From contig WTXI01000177.1 of the NCBI GenBank assembly GCA_022376515.1, forward strand, positions 1 to 64,000: DNA of 64,000 nucleotides, given 5' to 3'. The position numbers were made by a program, and so were the translations under genes. This stretch comes from Lactifluus volemus (Eukaryota > Basidiomycota > Agaricomycetes > Russulales > Russulaceae). Shown piece after piece: positions 12,393 to 24,470 of this stretch; within the stretch, counting starts at the first letter, position 1, and each line of letters begins with the position of its first letter. The notes under the pieces are model-generated. The model searched no databases, was not told where the DNA came from, and saw only the letters and a program-made list of their open reading frames with translations.

Positions 12393-14251
12393 CTAACGAC
12401 CACCTCTCCTCAGAGAGGTGTAAACAGGCTTTTCTTTCACCGGCTTGACTTTCGTAGTAGGCGATGGCTCTGTAGGTGTGATAATAGACGCGATATCGAG
12501 TGTTGAGCCTGTACTGTCAGAAGTGTCGCAGCGGAGTTGGGAGGGAGGAGGGAGTCTCGGCTGGGTTAACGTGGAATTAAATTGGGCATGGAGTGTCTCA
12601 TCCGAGTCAACAAGTGCCAACGACCTTTGAGTACGAAGAAGAGTCAGTTGTTGTTGATAAAAACAGAACTTTGTCTAGACGAACTCATTCTGTAAGTGTG
12701 GACCCATGGGTCCATTGTCCAGTCGGACCGTAATCGCATTTTGGAGACCCGGTTGGAGCTCGCGCGACTCATTGCCAAAAGGAGCGGAGAATACGTGTTC
12801 GTGGGGATCAGAAGGGTCGGTCACTTGTGATTGTCGCGAGACTAGAAGCTCTGCTTCTACCCATGCGGGTGTGGAGTGGCTGGCCAATCCAAGTGATAAC
12901 AACCAGATGGACTTGGAGAGACCATTTTCCATACGTTCTGTAGTTGTGAACGTGAGTCTCCACAGTCGCTCTGCGTTATGTGAAGGGTCAGACGTCGATA
13001 TCTTTATCACGAATGATATGAACCCCCACCAGACGTGACAAACTCAAGTCTGACGGACTTGGATACGCGCATTCGTAACCGGAATCGCCGGATCTTTATA
13101 TGAGCGACAAATGTTCCTGAGCCGTCTTGCGTCTCCTCCACATCGACAATGTCACCTCCCCCTAGGGGCCGCAACATCATAATATCACCAGTGGTGAGCG
13201 GAGAGAGCGCCCGAAAGTGCCAGGATAAGTATTGGAGGAGTACATTGTTCGATGTCAGCATACACGCGAGGCGAACCGAATTGACGGTAGTTTCGGTAAG
13301 ACCTCCGCATTCATCCAAGAGGGAAACCACGAGGGCATCCCAAGCCGCGTTGTCGTCTTGAGATGATGTCCTGGGTCTGTTGAGGATGGCCCAATAAAGT
13401 GCGGTTTGCCCCTCTATGAGAGGTTCCTGTAGCACCGTGGACAGTTTCAAACCTCCACTCTCGCAAATCCGACCACACGCGGAAAGAATAGATTTGCGTT
13501 CATCGTCAGTTGAACGAGTGAGGAGTAAAGACATGATGCTCGATTGGACAGCCGACTTTGCTTCGTCCCGTGCTGTGGCTTGGCGAGCCAATTCCTCCTC
13601 TTGTGCATCCTGGCCTGCATGCCGGGCGGCATTTGTGATCTGTGTCGTCGCATTGCGAGAAGATTTAGATAGCTTAAATGAGCGGAAGGCTGAACGTAGG
13701 TTAGCATTGCGGGGAGGGCTTTGGGGTACAGAAGGGATCGTGGGGGGCGGAGGTGGTGGTGGTGGTAAGGAGTACATGTAAGGCGAAGGGGACATGGTAG
13801 TGGGAACGGATGGGGATCTGAGACGACGGGTGGAGGGCGAATTCGCAACATCGGTGTGAGATATATGCTGCGGCTGGTGGCTGACTTGCTCTACAAAGTT
13901 AGCTGTTTCCAGGTCGGGTGGGAGAGGTAGCGGCCGACTGGGAACTTCAGGACGACTTGCTAACCGAGAAAGTTCGAGGGTGACGGGAAAAGGGGCTTCA
14001 GGAACGCTGGGAGTTACGGGAGCACTGTACGGGGGAGGCGCCGAAAGTCCCCGAGTGAGCCTCCTCGATTGGGAAGTGACAATAGGCTGCAGTGGCTTGC
14101 GAGTGCGGGGGGTATAAGAGGCTGGACCGGATTCTTGTTCATACTCGTACTCGGTTGCCAGTGGCATCTCTGTCAAAAAAGTCTCGGTTAGTAAATTCAA
14201 AGGTTGTGGGGACCGGCCTGAGAGAGCGGGAGCAGACGGAAGTCTTGTCAT
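12393..14251 (-). CDS. Uncharacterised Pro/Ser-rich protein, paralogue B
   Basis: The first ATG of the long open exon is at 14251 (MTRLPSAPALSG); the frame reaches further up only through a TTG. An alternative start is MPLATEYEY near 14168, after a possible intron acceptor. The layout equals its neighbour: Pro-rich head including a run of eight prolines, the helical block LLLTRSTDDERKSILSAC and VLQEPLIEGQTALYWAILNR, then the basic stretch KIRRFRLRMRVSKSVRLEFV, followed by separate exons encoding WRLTFTTTERM, GPMGPHLQNEFV and a final exon ending SLRRGGR. The head and linker have diverged freely, while the helical block, the FRLRMRV stretch and the last residues are conserved, which points to function in those parts. 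Function unknown. Confidence 0.7.
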
Positions 14252-16314
14252 AGATTTATAGCCTGGGTTCCCAGCCCACAAATGGATTCATTGCTCAAAC
14301 TTGGAAGTGTATTTAAGCGCCATCACCTTACGCCCATTCAAACCGGCGTTCACTAGACTGTCATGGAACGTGCCGGGGCCTCGAGGCAAAAGCATATTTC
14401 AAAAGTTGTACCTGGACCCACAACGGCTCAGACTCAATGAAAAACCCGCTGAGAGAAATGGGAAAATTATGGTAAGTCCCGTTCCGTTACCGCCTGGTCA
14501 AAAGTGAGTCGAGTAGCAGTGGCTGGTCACGGTAATGAGAGCGCCGCCGCTGAGAGAATGAGTGCCGTGGGAACTGAACTATTTTCACTCAGTTGGAAGT
14601 CCGCTTTCCCCGGACTCCCAGCACACCCCAGTGCCACGAAATGGCACTCTAGATGACTATCCTGTGCAATTCATCATTCATACTGTACTTGTATCTCGGC
14701 GGTCATACCTAGCGATACCCGACCTATCAAGTTAAAATGGTTGGTTCGAGGTACTATCATGCCCGCAGTTGCACAGTTGCCAGGGCAGCTCGCAGGCACA
14801 TTGATTGTCACGTCCGATCTAAATTTGGCATTTGACTTGTTTCTCAGCTAGAAATAAATAGAGCGGATCGCGAACTGCCATTTCTCGATTTTCTATGACA
14901 CAAAGTCCAGACACGTAAAGCGGTGCCGAGGATGAATCGATTAAGACTAAGACATGCAGTTTCTAACCATGGGCGACTCAATGGGGCTGCAAGTGGGGCT
15001 GGTTGCCAGAACCTCCGGGGACGGCAAGATATATATGCCATTTTTAGTCAGTTGATGCCCTTCAAGCTTCAAGTCCCGTCTCACCCACGGTGCTTTGATC
15101 TATGTGGACACCTGAAGGGGGGGAGCGCTCTGATACAGCCCTATCGGAAAAGTAACGAAAATCTTCTCTATCCTATTCTGATCCTATTAGGCAAAAGACA
15201 TCATCATCACTTGGAGCATCATGATATGGCCACTCGCACATATACAAAGTAAGTAACTGGTCTAGTAGCGATCAAACACCTGACAACGCGTTGCGGATCA
15301 TAGCTTACCTGCCTCGTCGTGAATTTGCCGCTCATCCAACACAAAGATTACGTAATTACGTGAGCTCAATCCCCACGCGAGGCAATCATTACCTCTGTTG
15401 GTAGCACCGTGGTGATCCCAAAGTCCTTTCCATCAAATGATGACCACCCCCATTGTGTCGCATTGGAAGAGACAACTACGGCGCGACGCCACGCATCAAT
15501 GCATCAATATCAGACCGTTCTCGTACTGATAAGTTGCACGTTCGCCCCACATTTACTATGGAATATATTTACTGTCATTATTGTTGTATGATACGATTCG
15601 TCAGTCTTTATCACTAGCATTGGACTTTGCGACATGCTGCACATGCACATCCACCTCAAAACCCACCCCCTTCAGTTGTCAAAGCTCCTCAGTCCTTCTA
15701 TACCATATTTGGATCAGCGCTTCTTTGGTCTTGCTCTTCGGCTCATGTACCGCATTTCGTGTCTCATGTTGGAATATTATAACGGAGTGGGAAAAGTTAC
15801 TGGATGCCGAGGGCGAAAGGGAAGATACGCGGAGCGAGCGCGGGCTCGAGGAAGGGACCACCAACGTCGCAGGCGCCCCGAGGGCCATCGGGCGTAGGTA
15901 GCAATCGCTCCCCGTGGGGGCGATCGTCCACTGCCATTAATCACGATACTGCCTTCTCTTTCTCATCAAAAGACCCGCTTTGTATATAGTTTGACTCAGT
16001 TTATTGGGTGATGAGCAGATCACCCTGAGCCGATCAAGCGGCCGTCTTTTCGGGCAGCACATGATATTTTCGTATAGTAGCCTAAAATACTTCTAAACTA
16101 GTCGTAAGTGATCGCCCATTTGGTCCCCCATTCCCGCGTGATCTCGTACCATCTCGTCAACGCTCGTTATCGCTTCGCGCGCCCGTATTGCCTCCGAGTT
16201 GCCATAGCGACTTCACCACACGCATGACGTAGAGGATTCATCATATAATTCTACGCGAATCTGTTCCTAAAGGTATTACAATACTATCAGGCATAGTACA
16301 CAAAAGATCTGGTA
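14252..16314. other. Intergenic; contains left part of a segmental duplication
   Basis: No gene supported. From about 14880 the sequence is copied at about 18975 onward (for example the block around 15010-15050 and that around 19060-19100). The segment of about 15375-16220 is present only here and missing from the right copy, so it was either inserted here or deleted there. Confidence 0.5.
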
Positions 16315-18760
16315 TCAATGCTTCGATGGGGTTATCACAGCCCGGAGGGGAACACTGTCATAATGGTGCTGTGATAACATCATCATAAAGGCCGATCCTG
16401 AGCCATCTCCCTAATTCACCTATTCAGTATGGCTCAGAGACAAGATCGGGTGAGAGTTTACGTACGATCAAGTCATGCAGGAAACCGAGATCGAAAGATT
16501 TGGCATCGTCAATGCGCTGGATTTGCTCAGGAGAGAGAGACACATCCAGTGCTTGAATGTTCTGCCTGAGTTGCTCAACCTTCCGCCCCCCGATGATCGG
16601 AAATACGTATGGGGTTTTGTGCATCAAGTACGCAATGGCGACTGCAATGCCAACAAACGTTAGCGCAACTCCCAACTCTCGGAGAATTCGACCCACCGGA
16701 AGTGATGTCTTCTACTCCGACCTCGCTTGCAACCTGCTCGAGAACAAGGCACACCTTTCTCTCTTCTTCCGTGCGCTCCCACTCCGGACCTAGGATCAAG
16801 CGGCCCTTTTCTCCAGTCTCGCGTCGGCGAGCCTCCTCCGCATCTGAGCGAATTTTGCCACTACCAAGGACACCCCACGGTGCAAGTGCAAGCCCCTCAG
16901 AACGTGCCATCGGAATGATGTCGCGTTCGAAGGATCGCTCGAGTACACTCCATTTTCCTTGGTAGATTGAGAATGGCGTCTTTCCATGATCCTTGGCGTA
17001 TTGATTCGCCTTGGGCACAATCCACGCTGGGGTGTCTGAGATTCCCTATTATGTGATGTGAGCAGGGTGGACTATTAAATAGGGGAGGAGCCCCACCAAG
17101 TAGAGGACTTTGCCTTGCACTACAAGGTTATGAAGTGCGTTCATGATCTCCTCGACTGAGGTGGTCCAGTCCCACCAGTGCACATACAAGATGTCGATGT
17201 ACGAGGTACGCAGCTTCTTGAGTGATGCCTCAACGGACACGCGCAGAGATTTTGCGTGATTCCCAGAGTAGTTCACCTTGTGAGTGACATTATCCTCAGG
17301 CCGGCTACGTTTGAAGTTGGTTGTATACTGGCACGATATCAGTAATTCTGCTAGCGTGAAATGCGGGACACGTTTCGATCGGTCCTTACCTTTGTTGCAA
17401 TCACGAGCTGGTCCCGAATGCCCCGTTTCTCGGCCCATTCACCTATGAATTCCTCAGAGCTTTCGTCCTGACTGAGGTCCAAACATTAGCTGAAAAGCGG
17501 CCTGTGAAGCGCCACTATTCATGACGTACTAGTTATTCGCAGTGTCTATGAAGTTTCCCTTTTTGACACAAGTAAGCCAGAGTAAATACAATTAAAGCGC
17601 TAGCATGTTGACATACGCCAAGATCAAAATATGCGTCAAGGAGCTTAAACGAGCTCTCCTTATCCATTGAGCCCATGCCGAACTGTTGCCATTTGTCTCC
17701 GATGCTCATCGCGCCCAGCTGGATTGGCGAGACGCGAACACCTGCAAGAGGAGACAAGGTGCGATAGCGAGCTAGCTTGGAGGGCGGGGGAGCGGGAGGA
17801 TCCCAGAGTTGCGGCATAGTAGGGTAATGAGAGGAATTGAATATTTAGATGAGATGGTACCGTCAATGGTTTCGAAGAGCTGCTATTTGTATCCCAACGG
17901 GTACCGCCAACGTAGGGGCAGAGCTTGCATAGTGATCGCAGCACACGGGATCGAGTGGGTCGTAGCGATTCAATATTGAGCCAAATCGAAAGCTGCGCAA
18001 GTATCGGCGGGACTGATGTGGGTACTGACGTGGATGTGATATATAGACGTGAGAACGACACCTGCAGTGAACGCCTGTTCACAAATGCGAGCGCCGCACA
18101 CTGGCATGGATGATACTCACCCTCACAAATGATTGAACCTTTTGGAAACGGATAGTATCGCTGGTCCTTTCAAAATTTGTATAGTGTTCTGACCATATCA
18201 TTGTACTAGTAGCATATGTACCATCCCTCGTCACGGGCTGAGTCCTCGTGAAGTGAACATTCCATCTTGGTAACCACCGTGGTTTTGGATAGATGCCTTG
18301 CTGGTTCCCTACGCATCCAACGCCACAAAAGCGAATTGATCGATCCTGTTCAAATTTGAGCGAAGAATCAGATTCCATCGGGTGTCAATGTGGGTGTAGC
18401 GGTCTGAGCTTGCCGCGACGACCTAGTATGCCTATGGACTTTTGAGTATCGACTTTCAGAAAAGGCTGCCAGTGAATCTTTAGACCATTTTGAAATGTCA
18501 TCCTGCTGCGAGACCACTGACCTACACTCTATCACTCCATCTTATAGATATAGATGGACCTGCTGCTCTATTCTAGTACTATTGTATCCCTACATGCGTT
18601 TCTGTGCATTAGCCGGCCTAATTTTTATATCACCGCACCTACACCCACAGACAAACGCAGCTTCAATGGGCGAATCTACAGGATGACCACATTCTTCGCC
18701 AAATGCCAGACGATTCAAAATGGTATTGACTCATGGAGTTCCGATTGTAATGCAGCTGTC
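14880..18760. repeat. Segmental duplication, unit A
   Basis: Direct, diverged copy of 18975-21760. Shared landmarks in the same order: the block near 14910-15050, the sequence next to 15320-15375, the AKR 3' flank (16320-16430), the whole AKR gene, its promoter side, and the block at 18375-18740. Divergence is highest outside exons. Confidence 0.75.
16315..17817 (-). CDS. Aldo-keto reductase, aryl-alcohol dehydrogenase type, copy 1
   Basis: NADP(H)-dependent cytosolic reductase of the fungal AAD family (aromatic aldehydes to alcohols). It starts [19 protein letters not shown]. Family blocks appear in order: [143 protein letters not shown]. The AKR tetrad Asp (FIDTA), Tyr (NNY), Lys (ATK) and His (YVHWW) is complete. 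The coding frame seems to stop at 16424, but a GT donor follows VRKL-side codon ATC at 16466, and an intron 16411-16465 leads to a last exon (16315-16410) beginning GDG and ending AVITPSKH. The same exon exists in copy 2, and AAD proteins normally continue IGDG after this point. Intact by eye. Confidence 0.88.
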
Positions 18761-19444
18761 AAACCAACGTGGAGCAAAGTGGACGAGATCGAGCGCTCCC
18801 GCCCGATGCGAATGCGCAACTCGCGTACACGTGACTCCACGCCCCTCGCTCGCTTTCCGATTCGTCCTCCATGCCCAAGCTTGACAGCCGGAGTAAATTC
18901 ATTCCAAGTCTCAAGCGCTGCCGCATCTTCGGAGCAGCTCGTTCCTGGGTCTCAGATCGACCTTGTAGATACTACAAAGTCCAGAATGCTTATCAACACG
19001 TAATACGGTGCTGAGGATTGAGACGAGCAATTTCTAGAGTTACTTGGAACCACTGGCAGGCTCTGGGGAGGGCAAGATATATTATGCCATTTTCATCAAG
19101 TCCCGTCCTACCACAGCGCTTTGACCTATGTGAATACCTGAACGTGGGCTCTATCCTAGTAGGCACAAGACACGGCGCATCACTTGGCGCATCATGATAT
19201 CGCCACTCGCACATATCCTTCTCGCAACGAATCGCATTGCAGAACATCAGATAAAAGCATGTTATTACTACAGTACCTCAGGCTCCCTTTGTGAGTTTGC
19301 CGCTCGTCCAATACCTCGATTACGCAACCATGTGAGCTCAATCCCCGCATTTCGTGTCTCGCGCATGAGATAGCCGATTCATCGCGAAGCTGTTCCCGGA
19401 GATAGTATAACAGTACTATCAGGCATACTCAAAAAGATTCGATA
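17818..19444. other. Intergenic between the two AKR copies
   Basis: Contains the promoter side of AKR copy 1, the right end of duplication unit A (to about 18760) and the left end of unit B (from about 18975). No open frame with support; the frames at 18554-19003 are chance. Confidence 0.5.
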
Positions 19445-21760
19445 TCAGTCCTTCGATGGGGTTATCACAGCCCGGAGGGGAACGCTGTCATGGTGATGTT
19501 GTGATAACCTCGAAATAAAGGGCGATACGACTCCACCACCATCTCCCTAATTCACGTGTTTAGTAGGGCTCAAAATGCAAAATGGGACGAGAGTTTACGT
19601 ACGATCAAGTAAGTCGGGAAACCAGGATCGAAAGATTTGGCACTGTCGATGCGCTGAATTTGCTCAGGAGTAAGAGAGATATCCAGCGCGTGAACGTTCT
19701 GCCGGAGATGTTCAACCTTCCGCCCCCCGATGATCGGGAATACATATGGGGTTTTGTGCATCAGGTGCGCAATTGCGACTTTAATGCCAACAAACGTTCT
19801 CTTTGTCAGCGCAACTCCCAGCTACTGGAGAATTGACCCACCGGAAGTGATGCTCTCGGCTCCAACCTCACGTGCGACCTGCTCGAGAACAAGGCACACC
19901 TTTCTCTCTTCTTCCGTGCGCTCCCAATTCGGACCTAGGATCATGCGACCCTTTTCTCCAGTCTCGCGTCGACGAGCCTCCTCCGCATCTGAGCGAATTT
20001 TGCCACCACCAAGGACATCCCACGGTGCAAGCGCAAGCCCCTCAGAACGTGCCATCGGAATGATGTCGCGCTCGAAGGATCGCTCGAGTACACTCCACCT
20101 TCCTTGGTAGACTGAGAATGGCGTCTTCCCATGATCCTTTGCGTACTGATTCGCCTTGGACACAATCCACGCTGGGGTGTCTGAGATTCCCTATTTTGTG
20201 GTGTGAGCGAGGTGGACTACAAAATAGGGGAGCAGCCCCACCAAATAGAGGACTTTGCCTTGCACTACAAGGTTATGAAGCGCGTTCATGATCTCCTCGA
20301 CCGAGGTGGTCCAATCCCACCAGTGCACATACAAGATGTCGATGTACGAGGTACGCAGCTTCTTGAGTGATGCCTCAACGGACACGCGCAGAGATTTTGC
20401 GTGATTTCCAGAGTAGTTCACCTTGTGAGTGACATCATCCTGGCCGCGCTTGAAGTTGGTTGTATACTGGCAGGATATCAGTTGATCTCCTGTGGCGAAA
20501 AGCGGGACTCAGAGGCGTTTCTGTCGGTCCTTACCTTTGTTGCAATTACGAGCTGGTCCCTAATGCCTCGTTTCTCGGCCCATTCACCTATGAATTCTTC
20601 AGAGCTTTCGTCCTGACTGAGAGTCCAAAAATTAGCCGAAAAACGGTTTGCGAAGCGCCACTATTCATGACATACTAGTTACTCGCAGTGTCGATGAAGT
20701 TTCCCTTTCAGACACAGGTTAGCCGGAACACAATTGAAGCATTAGCGTGTTGACATACACCGAGATCAAAATATGCGTCAAGGAGTTTAAACGAGCTCTC
20801 CTTATCCATTGAGCCCATGCCGAATTGTTGCCATTTGTCTCCGATGCTCATCGCGCCCAGCTGGATCGGCGAGACGCGAACACCTGCAAGGGGAGACAAA
20901 GTACGATAGCGAGCTAGCTTGGAGGGCGGGGGAGGGGGAGGATTCCAGAGTTGCGACATTGTATAGGAATAAGAGAAATTGAAAGTTTAGATGGATTGAA
21001 AAATGGTACCGTCCATGGTTTCGCCAAGCTGCTATTTAACGAGTGCCGCAATATAGGGCAGAAGAGGGGCTTGCGTAGTGATGACGGCATGCGGGATCAA
21101 GTGGGTCGTAGCAATTCAATTGACAGTCAAGTCGCCAACTGATCTTGGGTAATCACAGGTATGTGATATATCGACTTTAGCCAAATCGAGAGAAAGAAGT
21201 ATCGGCGGGACTGATGTGGGTTGCGGCGCTCGCATCGTGAACAGGTGCAGGGTCATCGATCCCGTCGATCCCCGCTGGCATGGATGACTCACTCTCTCGC
21301 AAATTGAACCTTGATAGTATCAGCTGTTACAGCATTCTGACCATACCATTCAGTTGTAGCGCATGTACCATCCCCTGTCACGGTCCGAGCCCTCGTGAAG
21401 TGAAGTGATTGTACATTTCATCTTGGGTGGATGCTTTGCTCGTTCCCTACGTATCCAACGCCACGTTGAGCTAAGGAAAAAAGAATCAGATTCCATCGGG
21501 TGTCCACGTGCTTGCCTCCGAGAGATGGACCTGCTGCTTTATTTTTACTATTACGTTTCTGTGAATTAGCGGGCCTAATTTTTCTTTGCTTTCTTTTTTC
21601 GAATTTCGGTTCTGTCATGCAACCTGTCATTAGCATCACCGCACACACACCCACAAACTTCAAACACAGCTTCCATGGGTGAATCGACAGAACGACCATA
21701 TTCTTCGTCGGTGCCAGACTTTTCGATATGGTACGGACACATTTTTTGCTTACATAACAA
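18975..21760. repeat. Segmental duplication, unit B
   Basis: Direct copy of 14880-18760, shorter because the counterpart of about 15375-16220 is absent. It carries the second AKR gene. The promoter-distal end is recognisable around 21480-21740, with an extra AT-rich stretch of about 60 bp near 21575-21635 not present in unit A. Confidence 0.75.
19445..20959 (-). CDS. Aldo-keto reductase, aryl-alcohol dehydrogenase type, copy 2
   Basis: Paralogue of the gene at 16315-17817 with the same exon plan. It starts [19 protein letters not shown]. The blocks [95 protein letters not shown] and [20 protein letters not shown] are all present, and the catalytic Asp, Tyr, Lys and His are kept. The last intron (19547-19602) removes an apparent stop at 19570 and joins an exon (19445-19546) that starts GDGGG and ends AVITPSKD. 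The penultimate intron ends TAAAG rather than the GCAG of copy 1 but still has AG. No inactivating change seen. Substrate cannot be predicted. Confidence 0.88.
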
Positions 21761-23543
21761 GTCATAACTCGACGACTCGAAACCAAGCCGACCAAGCCTC
21801 CTCGCTCATCTCGCTCTCATCTTCGCTCTCGTTCTTCCTCACCTTGTCTATCCCCGCCTGCCTGCCTGCCAACACCCTCACATTCACGTCCCCACTCACG
21901 CTGGCCCACGCCTGCTTCCCGAGCTGGGTAGGAAGGTGAGATGTTCAATCTGTCGCGTCACTGACTCGTTTTTTTTGGGCATGTGCACAGGTCCTAAACC
22001 ATCACCACGCTTTTACCCTGCCACCATCCATCACCTCAAGCACCACCTGGGGCCGTTCACACAACGTCAGGGTCGCTGGCATCAGAGTCGCGCTGCCATC
22101 GCCATCGCGACTGTCTGAGTGCTTGATGCCAGTGGCTGGCGCTGTTGTGTGGCCCCTCCCTTCCCTCGGTCTTTCCTCGACCTCTTCACCTGGCTCTGAC
22201 CACGAAAGGTCATTACAAGCTAGGTGAAGGTGTTCCATGCACCATCTTTGTCACAACCGCCGCCGCCACCATACAATAACAACAACAAGACGGCGAGTCA
22301 AATAATCAGCGGGGGAGGGCTCGGAGGTGCGTGCTACCTGCCAGTAACACCAATTGACTCTCAACTCATTCCTTGTCAGCTTTTTCATCCTCGACCTCGC
22401 GAGGGGATCATCAAGCACTCAGTGTTGGCAACCCCTCGGGTTGCAGCATCTTCTTGGATCAACGATGCCACGTTTTTCCAAGCCCCGCCGCAGCACGGAG
22501 CACAGGGTGTTGAAGATGGCCCGCCACGAGCACTCATCGCCTGTTACTCGGCACAGTTCCCCAACTGTTTGCACAATCGGGAGACCAGGAAGATGAACTG
22601 CTGTCTATTGTATCACTCAAGGGGTGATACACGCTTTCCACCCAGCATTCACCTTTTCTTTCTCACATGTCATGCATAGGGGCACAAAAATAGCTGTCAG
22701 CACTCAACTGGATATTATTTCCGTCTTTAACTACAACAAGGGTTGGGGAGGCGGTGTTGACCATGTGCCAGGGTAAGAAAAACACGCCGTCTACTGTTAT
22801 CCTTTTAGCTCATATCAGTGCAGCTTATGCAGGATTGTGCTTCCAAATTGATTGTCACATAGGCACCCACACTCGGTCGATGCACTTTGTGCACTCCCTT
22901 GCTCTTACCCCTCTTCAAGTAACACCATCCTGACGGGCTCCTCGGACGCCAGATGGGCTCCTTCGCATCATCGAACTCCTCTCCACGTGGCTTGCTGGCG
23001 TCATCGTGGATCATGGAGATTTCCTTATTGAGAGCATTGCCATTGATCGCAGTGGTGAGGGAGCATCGGACATGACGAGGTGCTGCGGGTGATGGACTTG
23101 CGGGGAGTCTTTGAGGGAGAGGATGCATGTACTGAGGCAGAGGCGGAAGATGAAGAGGGATGCTTCGGACTCCGAGATGAAGAGCGGAGCTGCAGAAAAG
23201 CACAGAGGTGGTGACAGCAACCTGAGAAAGGCAGCAGATGAGAAGACGTCCGGAAATGTGTCAACTGAAGTAGACACTACCTCCGAGTCCGAATGTGTAT
23301 AGGTGTATGCTGTCCCGAACTTGCTGCTCCCCCACTACCTTGTCTCGACCAAGGTCGTCACTGCCATCCATATCCTGACTGGCCTCACACTTGTCTTGGA
23401 TTTTATGACAATAAGCTGGGATGAGAGCCGTGAGAGTTACACACCACATTTGGCAGGAGGGCAGGGGCAGGGCCGCAAGGCCCCTTGACCTAGTTGTCCA
23501 CTGTAAAGTTTGTGCCACACCCTTTGATTTTCTCATGCAAGTG
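20960..23543. other. Intergenic, no supported gene
   Basis: Promoter side of AKR copy 2 and the right end of duplication unit B up to about 21760. From there to 23543 the sequence is CT-rich and low in complexity, with several short open frames on both strands but no recognisable domain. It could contain decayed transposon sequence; nothing specific can be named. Confidence 0.45.
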
Positions 23544-23904
23544 GCTTGTGCAGTGTGCACACAGTGATGACAACAGCACCAGCCATAACCCCTGCCCTGA
23601 TCCCACTTGGTGAATCTTCAAATATGACACAATGTGACACTTGATATCCAAGACATTGGCAGCAAGAAGGAGGTGCTTACCTGTGCAGAGGCAGGGATCA
23701 TCCATGGTGATAGTCACTGTGGGTGGTGTGACTACCACCACAGATAATCTCTGCCTCTGTGCAGGTAAACCCACACTGGAACCATTTCTTCTTCAATGCC
23801 AAGTGTCTTGGAGCATTGTGTTGTGTCATCTTTGAAGTCTCACTGGGTTGCATCAAGACAGGAGTTGTAGCTGGCACCATTGTCATCAGATTTATCACTG
23901 TGTG

Positions 23905-24419
23905 TGTTACGGCTCGACTAGGGCCAGGTCCCAACAAGGGTTCTGGTTGTTCTGGTCTCTCCTAAGACCTGGGCTCAGGGACACTCCAAGTGTCGACGCG
24001 CTGAGTCCTGTGGTGTTGTAGCACAACCACCAAGCTTCGATGACCCTACTAGGGCGTATAGGAGGGTAAGAGAAGAGAGGGAAGAGGAGAGGAGAAGTTC
24101 TGGTCTTTCAGGAGAGGAAACGAGTCGATTCAGGTTAAAGCCGAAGCTGGGGTACGAGCTACCAGCTGAGGCCTACTTATACAATGTACGCTAATTGTTC
24201 TACCAAACTAGGGTGGACAATAAGCAAGGAGTCAAGACAATAGAACGCGAGAACAATAGAGACTCAGAACAATAACACTGGACTTAACTGGGACAGACAA
24301 TAGCGCAATCAGAACAATAGAACAGTCAGCACAATAGAGACAATGTGGACGGGACGTCATCAGGATGAGTAAGCAGGTTAGGGAAGCATAAGGTCCAACG
24401 CGTCCTGCATTCCGTAACA
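23905..24419 (-). repeat. 3' LTR of outer element
   Basis: 515 bp, TGTTACGG...CCGTAACA. It carries seven ACAATA words between 24217 and 24336 (see the regulatory entry). Nearly identical to 39639-40153. Confidence 0.93.
24217..24336. promoter_or_regulatory. ACAATA motif array in U3 of the outer LTR
   Basis: ACAATA occurs at 24217, 24237, 24253, 24269, 24297, 24314 and 24331, all in the same orientation, with ACAATG at each side. The same array lies in the right LTR (shifted by 15734), where it is upstream of the TATA-like TATAAG on the minus strand at 39910-39915. The word resembles the ACAAT core bound by HMG-box factors. Binding is inferred only. Confidence 0.55.
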
Positions 24420-24470
24420 ATACCCCCTCTCTAGAAGGCAGTCCCACCTGCCACCTTAGTCAGTTTTACG

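Noticed and set aside
17617..17619. Apparent GC donor in the first intron of AKR copy 1
   Set aside because: Shifting the border by two bases gives a normal GTATGT donor after GGC and keeps the reading frame DLG-GNFID.
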